Shown here in pieces: positions 15,163 through 19,482 of a DNA stretch of 19,482 nt. The DNA lies in assembly GCA_002440975.1 (NCBI GenBank), contig DJWN01000133.1, forward strand, positions 26,592-46,073. The letters are read 5' to 3'. The stretch's first letter is position 1, and each line of letters opens with the position of its first letter. This stretch comes from Bacteroidales bacterium UBA6229. Lineage in GTDB: Bacteria > Bacteroidota > Bacteroidia > Bacteroidales > F082. Under the pieces are notes generated by a model that saw only the letters and a program-made list of their open reading frames with translations, was not told the origin of the DNA and did no database searches. The position numbers were made by a program, and so were the translations under genes.

Positions 15163-15778
15163 GCAGGTTCAGATTATTGAGATATTGGATGCTTTGAGGG
15201 CCTTCATTGAATAACAAATCAAGGATACTGAGGTCGGGGACAAAGGAAAATTTATCGCCAAAAACCTGATAATATTCTTCGAAAAATGCGCCTTGCGAAG
15301 GATTCTTTGGATTGAAATAATTTCTGAAATCTATAAGGTTCTCAGGTGATTTTATAAAAACCTCGGTGTTGGAAATTTTTAAGGGAGTTTTCAGCAGGGC
15401 TGCGGTTTTCAGCAGCAAGGCTTCGTTTAATGCAAGCAGCGAAGGCCATGCTGTCAGTAGTATTTCTTCAAAATAGTGAATATAGTAATCATAGTAAGGC
15501 GACGATTTGTAAGCTGTATGTAAGCTCCGCAGATGCTGAACCGGCCAGTTGATGCTGTAATCGGGAATGATAAGTTTGGTTTTTGTATGGTTGCCGTTGG
15601 GTTTTTTAACGGGTATAATTAGATTTTGTATTCCATTGGCACTCAGGATTACACAACGGTTTCTGTAGCTTTGCTTGATGTAAGTTTCCTCAGTTTCAAT
15701 AATAGCCTTATCGCAATTTATCAGCTTGCCGAAATAACTTATCGGAGGGAAATAGGCTGTCGAAAATAGTCCTGTCAT
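15140..15778 (-). CDS. WbqC family protein
   Basis: The 212-residue protein resembles the WbqC family: the opening STAYFPPISYFGKL is like the family's usual start, and the pattern TYIKQSYRNRCVIL, LIIPVKK, SLHTAYKSSPYYDYYI and FRNYF follows. The family is common in Bacteroidota and is sometimes found in surface-polysaccharide clusters, but its reaction is not well established; here no polysaccharide genes are near. I chose the ATG at 15778 instead of 15814 because the family motif begins there and because a good -7 box (TAGCTTTG on the minus strand, 15792-15785) would lie inside the longer version. With that start the leader would be very short or absent. The 3' end overlaps the convergent HD-phosphohydrolase gene by 23 bases. 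Confidence 0.75.
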   Translation of the reverse strand: MTGLFSTAYFPPISYFGKLINCDKAIIETEETYIKQSYRNRCVILSANGIQNLIIPVKKPNGNHTKTKLIIPDYSINWPVQHLRSLHTAYKSSPYYDYYIHYFEEILLTAWPSLLALNEALLLKTAALLKTPLKISNTEVFIKSPENLIDFRNYFNPKNPSQGAFFEEYYQVFGDKFSFVPDLSILDLLFNEGPQSIQYLNNLNLPNPDKQS

Positions 15779-15784
15779 GTGTTG

Positions 15785-15792
15785 CAAAGCTA
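15785..15792 (-). promoter_or_regulatory. Candidate -7 box (TAGCTTTG) for the WbqC gene
   Basis: On the minus strand TAGCTTTG matches TAnnTTTG and ends 6 bases before the ATG at 15778, so transcription would start at or next to the start codon. No convincing -33 TTTG is seen at the right distance. Confidence 0.35.
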
Positions 15793-15816
15793 CAAATCCA
15801 AATTTATCCGGCATAA

Positions 15817-15850
15817 AAAAAAACCGTTGAAATAACTTTTCAACGGTTTT
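15817..15850 (-). terminator. Intrinsic terminator of the thioredoxin operon
   Basis: A perfect 13-base-pair stem, AAAACCGTTGAAA (15820-15832) with TTTCAACGGTTTT (15838-15850), encloses a 5-base loop. On the minus strand it is followed by a long T run, 18 bases after the stop codon of the thioredoxin gene that ends at 15869. Confidence 0.9.
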
Positions 15851-15868
15851 ATTAGGCTGTTTTGTTGT

Positions 15869-16222
15869 CTAATTTTTTAGTAAGACGTCTTCAATGGCTT
15901 TTTTCATGGTATCCTTTGGAAGGGCTCCCATTGCCATTTGTGGCTGTCCGTCTTTCGGGCAGAAAAGGAGCGAAGGAATACTCCTGATTCCAAATGCACC
16001 AGCCAATTCTGTTTCGGCTTCTGTATCAATCTTGTAGATATTAATTTTACCTTCATACTCTTTTGAAAGTTCTTCCAGAATGGGAGCTACCATTTTGCAG
16101 GGCTGACACCAATCGGCATAGAAATCAATCAGACAGGGAAGGTCGCCTTCAAATTTCCAGTCTTTATTTTGTTCGTAATTGAATACTTTGTCAAGAAAAG
16201 TTTCTTTTGTTAAATGTTCCAT
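15869..16222 (-). CDS. Cytoplasmic thioredoxin
   Basis: This 117-residue protein is a complete thioredoxin with the active site WCQPC (Cys39, Cys42) in FYADWCQPCKMVAP and the cis-proline in SIPSLLF (Pro83). No signal peptide is present, so it should act in the cytoplasm as a thiol-disulfide reductant. It is the second gene of a two-gene operon, 29 bases after the lipoprotein thioredoxin, to which it is clearly related over its whole length (both have TxDTFLxKVxN-like openings, DFYADWC, KIxIYKID, SIPS and DGQP). A perfect terminator follows. The active-site pair is QP rather than the usual GP, a common variant. The pair looks like a tandem duplication in which one copy was sent to the envelope. 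Confidence 0.92.
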   Translation of the reverse strand: MEHLTKETFLDKVFNYEQNKDWKFEGDLPCLIDFYADWCQPCKMVAPILEELSKEYEGKINIYKIDTEAETELAGAFGIRSIPSLLFCPKDGQPQMAMGALPKDTMKKAIEDVLLKN

Positions 16223-16251
16223 TATTGATAATTTAAGATATTGTGTTTCGA

Positions 16252-16734
16252 TTATTTAATGATAAGTTCCTCATCAATTACTTTTCGGTACATTTCTTCA
16301 GTTAATGCACCGGCCTGCATCATTGGCTGGCCATCCACCGGTGTGAAAAGTACGGATGGAATGCTTTGCACACGAAAAACAGCGGCAAGTTTTTGTTCTT
16401 CGTCCACATCAATTTTGTAGATGTGAATCTTTCCATCATATTCTTTTGCAAGTTTTTCCATGATGGGTGCAATTTTCCGGCAAGGCGCACACCAGTCGGC
16501 ATAAAAGTCAATTATTGCTGGTAGTTCGCCTTCGTAAACCCAGTTTTGAGGATTTTCTTCAAAATTCCATACTTTTTCAAGGAAAGTATCATAAGTCAGG
16601 TAAATTGGTTTTCCTGATACTTCTTCTTCTACTTCAGGGGCGTTGTCGTTATTGGTTTGCTTGCCTGTTGTGCTGCTGCACGCTGTCATGAGCACAAAAA
16701 AGGAAGCTAAAAGTAAGAATGATTTTCTGATCAT
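16252..16734 (-). CDS. Lipoprotein thioredoxin (envelope thiol-disulfide protein)
   Basis: The 160-residue protein begins with a lipoprotein signal (residues 1-18, lipobox LMTAC, Cys19), then a short acidic and polar linker (about 20-42) and a full thioredoxin domain. The active site is WCAPC (Cys82, Cys85) in IDFYADWCAPCRKIAP and the cis-proline is Pro126 (SIPSVLF). It should be anchored to a membrane facing the periplasm or outside and act as a thiol reductase or oxidase there; the electron donor (for example a DsbD-like protein) is not in the window. It is the first gene of an operon with a related cytoplasmic thioredoxin. Upstream are a TACTTTTG -7 box and the shared 26-base motif. The start at 16734 is directly followed by a good signal peptide. 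Confidence 0.92.
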   Translation of the reverse strand: MIRKSFLLLASFFVLMTACSSTTGKQTNNDNAPEVEEEVSGKPIYLTYDTFLEKVWNFEENPQNWVYEGELPAIIDFYADWCAPCRKIAPIMEKLAKEYDGKIHIYKIDVDEEQKLAAVFRVQSIPSVLFTPVDGQPMMQAGALTEEMYRKVIDEELIIK

Positions 16735-16769
16735 AGTTTATCGGTATTGTTAATCTTTATAATCTGCGA

Positions 16770-16777
16770 CAAAAGTA
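16770..16777 (-). promoter_or_regulatory. -7 box (TACTTTTG) of the thioredoxin operon
   Basis: On the minus strand TACTTTTG matches TAnnTTTG about 35 bases before the ATG at 16734. The shared 26-base motif begins 9 bases further upstream and takes the place of a -33 element. Confidence 0.6.
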
Positions 16778-16786
16778 ATACTTTTT

Positions 16787-16812
16787 ATTTTTAAATCGCT
16801 TAAATATCACTA
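16787..16812. promoter_or_regulatory. Shared 26-base motif, copy 2, between divergent promoters
   Basis: The reverse complement of these bases equals 12107-12132 without a mismatch; the flanks differ immediately on both sides. The motif lies between two divergent -7 boxes: 7 bases from TAACTTTG on the plus side and 9 bases from TACTTTTG on the minus side. One bound protein could thus control both the thioredoxin operon and the zinc-ribbon gene. Confidence 0.7.
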
Positions 16813-16819
16813 AAATTTT

Positions 16820-16827
16820 TAACTTTG
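16820..16827 (+). promoter_or_regulatory. -7 box (TAACTTTG) of the zinc-ribbon gene
   Basis: TAACTTTG matches TAnnTTTG. The predicted leader to the ATG at 16923 is about 90 bases. No TTTG lies 19-21 bases upstream; that position is filled by the shared motif. Confidence 0.6.
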
Positions 16828-16922
16828 CAGCAAAAAGTGTTCCAAAATACGCAATTGATTTTTGAAGTTAAAAATTCAGAGCCAACTATTCTCTTTAACG
16901 TTTAAGCAGTTAAATTGTTATT

Positions 16923-17342
16923 ATGACAGAAGTTAAAACATCGCTAAATGTTGAATTCAAGGTCACGAAAACAGACCCGGAACTTGCTGTTTTGCAGCTG
17001 TTGGCGAATTATAAATGGGCTACAGGTTTTGTGTGCCGCAAATGTGGCCACGACCATTATTGCGCCGGAAAGAAACCCTATTCACGCAGGTGCACCAAGT
17101 GTAAAACAGAGGAATCTGCCACCGCTCACACAGTATTTCACCGTTGCAGAATTCCTTTGACAGAGGCCGTTAAATTGGCCGAAACAGTGTGCAAACAACC
17201 GGATATTTCAACTTATGAGATCAGCAGGGTATTTGAGAAACGACAAATGACCTGCTGGAAATTTAAAACCAGAATCATGGAATGTCTCACCGACAAAAGC
17301 AAAGCCAACCTGCTCAAGCATTTGATTGCTGCAATTAATTAG
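16923..17342 (+). CDS. Stand-alone IS1595-type transposase zinc-ribbon/HTH protein (probably domesticated)
   Basis: The 139-residue protein matches only the N-terminal DNA-binding part of IS1595/ISXO2-type transposases: a zinc ribbon with Cys38-x2-Cys41 and Cys57-x2-Cys60 (GFVCRKCGHDHY ... RRCTKCKTEESATAHTVFHRCRIPLTEA), then a helix-turn-helix-like segment (about 93-121, DISTYEISRVF ... CWKFKTRIMECL). The catalytic DDE domain is missing: the frame ends with a stop at 17340-17342 and what follows is an inverted-repeat element, not transposase sequence. The protein keeps an intact start, promoter and zinc ligands, which suggests it is used for DNA binding rather than being debris. It is divergent from the thioredoxin operon and shares its operator-like motif. 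It could be a transcription regulator, a remnant of an insertion sequence, or a helper for a nearby non-autonomous element; I favour a domesticated regulator, with moderate confidence. Confidence 0.75.
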   Translation: MTEVKTSLNVEFKVTKTDPELAVLQLLANYKWATGFVCRKCGHDHYCAGKKPYSRRCTKCKTEESATAHTVFHRCRIPLTEAVKLAETVCKQPDISTYEISRVFEKRQMTCWKFKTRIMECLTDKSKANLLKHLIAAIN

Positions 17343-17491
17343 TGTTTGTCTATAATGTCCGATTTCTGCGTTATGCTTGTTTTGAAAACAGTCATTTACC
17401 AAAGTAAACTCCTTGATTTTCAAAACTGCGCAAGCCTTGAACTCGAACATTATAGTCCAAACAATTGACTTTATGGACAGACTCTAATTAA
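17335..17491. repeat. 157-base inverted-repeat element (MITE-like or large hairpin)
   Basis: The ends 17335-17355 and 17471-17491 are inverted repeats matching at 18 of 21 bases (left end TTAATTAGTGTTTGTC). A second pair nests inside: TGTTTG (17343-17348) with CAAACA (17458-17463) and CTATAATGT (17350-17358) with ACATTATAG (17447-17455). A third hairpin lies in the centre: GCTTG + TTTTGAAAA with TTTTCAAAA + CAAGC, closed by TTTAC/GTAAA. The left end overlaps the stop codon of the zinc-ribbon gene. It has no gene of its own. It could be a small non-autonomous mobile element, a REP-like palindrome, or an RNA structure ending the transcript. Confidence 0.6.
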
Positions 17492-17535
17492 CAGGATTTT
17501 TTGAAGTTTTCAGCTTTTTACAGCCATTGATTGCT

Positions 17536-17566
17536 TTTGCCATTTCAGCGTAAAACACTACTTTTG
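17536..17566 (+). promoter_or_regulatory. Promoter of the hutI-ftcD operon
   Basis: TTTG (17536-17539), 19 bases, then TACTTTTG (17559-17566) is a full match to the Bacteroidota promoter pattern. The start codon at 17590 is 24 bases after the -7 box, so the leader is short. Confidence 0.8.
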
Positions 17567-17589
17567 CTCCTTTACTGAAACCTTTGGAA

Positions 17590-18843
17590 ATGGCGCGATA
17601 TTTAATTCACTCGATTAAAGAACTTATTGGTATAGAGGAAGATAACAAGGTACTCTTGAGAGGCAAAGAAATGGCTCACATTAAAAACCTGACAAATGCA
17701 TGGCTCTTAACCGAAGCTGACAAAATTGCCGATTATGGCAGTATGAACGATGCACGCCTCAAGGAGCTCCGCAGTCAGATTCCCAAGGAATTTCAGGTTG
17801 ATGCCAGGGATCGTTTGGTTTTGCCTGCTTTTTGCGACAGCCATACACATCTGGTTTATCCTGCTTCTCGGGAATTGGAATATGTAGATAAAATCAACGG
17901 GTTAAGCTACGAAGAGATTGCCCGAAGAGGAGGGGGGATTTTAAATTCTGCCCGAAGGATGCAAGAAATTAGTGAGGATCAGCTTTTTGAGGAGGCTCTG
18001 CCACGTTTGGCTGAAATTCGTGCAATGGGAACAGCAGCTGTGGAGATTAAAAGTGGTTATGGACTGACTACCGAATCAGAGCTAAAAATGCTCAGGGTTA
18101 TCCGGCGGTTGAAGCAGGAAAGCGAACTCACCATAAAAGCAAATTTCCTGGGTGCCCATGCGGTGCCGCTGGAATACCGTGGCCGACAATCAGAATATGT
18201 GGATCTGGTTATCAATGAAATGATACCTCAGGTAGCCGCCGAAGAGCTGGCTGATTATGTGGATGTGTTTTGCGACAAGGGATTTTTCACGGTGGAGGAT
18301 ACCGACCGAATTCTTAATGCGGGCATGAAATATGGCCTCAGGGCTAAGATACATGCTAATGAACTGGATTATTCAGGAGGCATACAAGTGGGTGTGAAGT
18401 ATAATGCCTTATCAGTTGATCACCTGGAATATACGGGTGATGAGGAAATTACCGCCTTGCTTGGCTCAGAAACCATGCCAACAATTTTGCCGGGAGCAGC
18501 CTTTTTTCTGAATATGCCTTATGCGCCGGCGCGAAAAATGATCGATGCCGGACTGCCGGTTGCCATGGCATCTGATTTTAACCCTGGTTCATCGCCATCG
18601 GGCAATATGCAACTGATCCTGAGCATGGCAAGTATTTTATACCGCCTCACACCTGAAGAAGGCTTGAATGCCTGCACGCTCAACGGAGCTTATGCCATGG
18701 ATCTGAGCGAAGAAACCGGAAGCATCAGCATTGGTAAGCAGGCTAATCTTATCCTGACCAAACCAATGGATAACCTGGCTTATATGCCTTATTATTATGG
18801 CATCAACAAGGTTGAGAAAACGATGATCAAAGGGAAATTTTAA
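17590..18843 (+). CDS. hutI: Imidazolonepropionase
   Basis: This 417-residue amidohydrolase opens the ring of 4-imidazolone-5-propanoate to give N-formimino-L-glutamate, the third step of histidine breakdown, in the cytoplasm. Family residues are visible: the metal-binding His85 and His87 in CDSHTHLVYP, EIKSGYG (152-158) of the substrate site, GAHAVP (188-193), His256 in KIHANELDYSGG, His278 in SVDHLEYT and Asp329 in ASDFNPGSSPS. Length is normal for the family. I chose the ATG at 17590; the in-frame TTG at 17584 adds only two residues and is less likely. It has its own promoter and is followed after 19 bases by ftcD, which uses its product, so the two form an operon. hutH and hutU, which make the substrate, are not in the window. 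Confidence 0.95.
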   Translation: MARYLIHSIKELIGIEEDNKVLLRGKEMAHIKNLTNAWLLTEADKIADYGSMNDARLKELRSQIPKEFQVDARDRLVLPAFCDSHTHLVYPASRELEYVDKINGLSYEEIARRGGGILNSARRMQEISEDQLFEEALPRLAEIRAMGTAAVEIKSGYGLTTESELKMLRVIRRLKQESELTIKANFLGAHAVPLEYRGRQSEYVDLVINEMIPQVAAEELADYVDVFCDKGFFTVEDTDRILNAGMKYGLRAKIHANELDYSGGIQVGVKYNALSVDHLEYTGDEEITALLGSETMPTILPGAAFFLNMPYAPARKMIDAGLPVAMASDFNPGSSPSGNMQLILSMASILYRLTPEEGLNACTLNGAYAMDLSEETGSISIGKQANLILTKPMDNLAYMPYYYGINKVEKTMIKGKF

Positions 18844-18862
18844 TCGAAATACCTATTATTTT

Positions 18863-19482
18863 ATGAAGAAACTAATAGAATGCGTTCCTAATTTTAGTGA
18901 AGGACGCGATATGCACATCATCAAACAAATCACTGATCAAATAGAAAGCGTAGAAGGTGTCAGTCTGCTGGATGTTGATCCGGGTGCAGCAACAAATCGT
19001 ACCGTTGTGACTATGGTTGGAGAACCCGAACCAGTGATAGAAGCTGCATTTCTTGCCGTTAAAAAAGCATCTGAACTGATTGATATGCGCAAACACAAAG
19101 GAGAACATCCCCGGATGGGAGCTACAGATGTTTGTCCGTTGATTCCGGTAGCGAATATCAGCATGGAAGAAACGGTTGAATATGCCCGTAAACTTGCCAA
19201 ACGCATTGGCAATGAGTTGAATATTTCTGTTTATTGTTACGAAAATGCTGCCTTTAAGCCCGAAAGGTCAAATCTGGCAAACTGTCGTGCAGGTGAATAC
19301 GAAGGTTTAGCCGAGAAGTTTACACGGGCTGAATGGAAGCCTGATTTTGGCCCGGATAAGCTGAATGAGAAAGCAGGAGCAACGGCTGTTGGTGCCCGCG
19401 ATTTTCTGGTTGCTTTCAATGTAAACCTGAATACAACCTCCACCCGACGTGCCAATGCAATCGCCTTTGATGTGCGTGAGCG
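18863..19482 (+). CDS. ftcD: Glutamate formimidoyltransferase (3' end cut by window edge)
   Basis: The frame starts at the ATG at 18863 (MKKLIECVPNFSEGRD) and stays open to the window end, giving 206 residues. This opening and the segment HKGEHPRMGATDVCPLIP around His82, the catalytic histidine known from the mammalian enzyme, identify the formiminotransferase N-terminal domain; the part AGATAVGARDFLVAFNVNL begins the C-terminal subdomain. The enzyme moves the formimino group of N-formimino-L-glutamate onto tetrahydrofolate, releasing glutamate and feeding one-carbon metabolism. It sits 19 bases after hutI, whose product is its substrate. Whether a cyclodeaminase domain is fused further on cannot be seen from this window. 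Confidence 0.94.
   Translation, partial: MKKLIECVPNFSEGRDMHIIKQITDQIESVEGVSLLDVDPGAATNRTVVTMVGEPEPVIEAAFLAVKKASELIDMRKHKGEHPRMGATDVCPLIPVANISMEETVEYARKLAKRIGNELNISVYCYENAAFKPERSNLANCRAGEYEGLAEKFTRAEWKPDFGPDKLNEKAGATAVGARDFLVAFNVNLNTTSTRRANAIAFDVRE

Noticed and set aside
16219..16251. Third copy of the 26-base motif between the two thioredoxin genes (TGATAATTTAAG)
   Set aside because: Only about 11 bases resemble the core with an insertion, in an AT-rich spacer within an operon; probably chance.
17208..17450. Minus-strand 80-codon frame across the end of the zinc-ribbon gene and the inverted repeat
   Set aside because: It runs antisense to a supported gene and through a palindromic repeat, has no promoter or family signal, and its apparent coding pattern is explained by the repeat.
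16923..17583. Complete IS1595 insertion sequence
   Set aside because: There is no DDE domain after the zinc ribbon, the frame ends cleanly, and no matching inverted repeat was seen upstream of the gene.
1..19482. CRISPR array, tRNA or rRNA genes
   Set aside because: No regularly spaced repeats and no cloverleaf or rRNA-like sequence were noticed on either strand.

Overview
The window looks like a chromosomal segment of a Bacteroidota bacterium, probably Bacteroidales/Marinilabiliales-like; I cannot fix the genus. The reasons are: TonB-dependent receptors with an N-terminal carboxypeptidase-regulatory-like domain, a WbqC family protein, a 7TM-HD phosphohydrolase, HutI next to a stand-alone FtcD, and several promoters of the Bacteroidota type (TTTG near -33, TAnnTTTG near -7). 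No tRNA, rRNA, CRISPR array or intact insertion sequence was seen.

Left part (1-4312): the 3' portion of an AsmA-like envelope protein that is cut by the window edge and ends in a long 11-residue-repeat coiled coil, then a convergent lipoprotein nucleotide pyrophosphatase/phosphodiesterase. Middle left (4335-10680, minus strand): two unrelated TonB-dependent receptors. The first is a large Oar-like receptor with a pair of TTGTTAACAA palindromes upstream. The second is preceded by a clear FMN riboswitch plus an intrinsic terminator in its leader, so it is most likely an outer-membrane receptor for riboflavin or another flavin.

Middle (10681-12963, minus strand): a thioredoxin-like protein with an unusual active site, followed by a thioredoxin reductase that lacks the usual NADPH-phosphate-binding arginines, with a possible RNA pseudoknot between them; then a YkfC-like NlpC/P60 endopeptidase. 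Next (13099-15778): a membrane 7TM-HD protein (predicted cyclic-di-AMP phosphodiesterase), convergent with and overlapping a WbqC family gene.

Right part (15817-17491): a two-gene operon of related thioredoxins, one a lipoprotein and one cytoplasmic, divergent from a small gene encoding only the zinc-ribbon/helix-turn-helix part of an IS1595-type transposase. That gene is followed by a 157-base inverted-repeat element. The end (17536-19482) is the start of a histidine-degradation operon: hutI then ftcD, cut by the window edge.

The most interesting structure is a perfectly conserved 26-base sequence found twice, about 4.7 kb apart. One copy is upstream of the odd thioredoxin/thioredoxin reductase operon. 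The other lies between the thioredoxin pair and the transposase-derived gene. In all three promoter directions it sits 6-9 bases upstream of the -7 box. This suggests a small thiol-redox regulon with a shared operator, and the domesticated transposase DNA-binding protein is a candidate regulator. The second highlight is the FMN-riboswitch-controlled TonB receptor.
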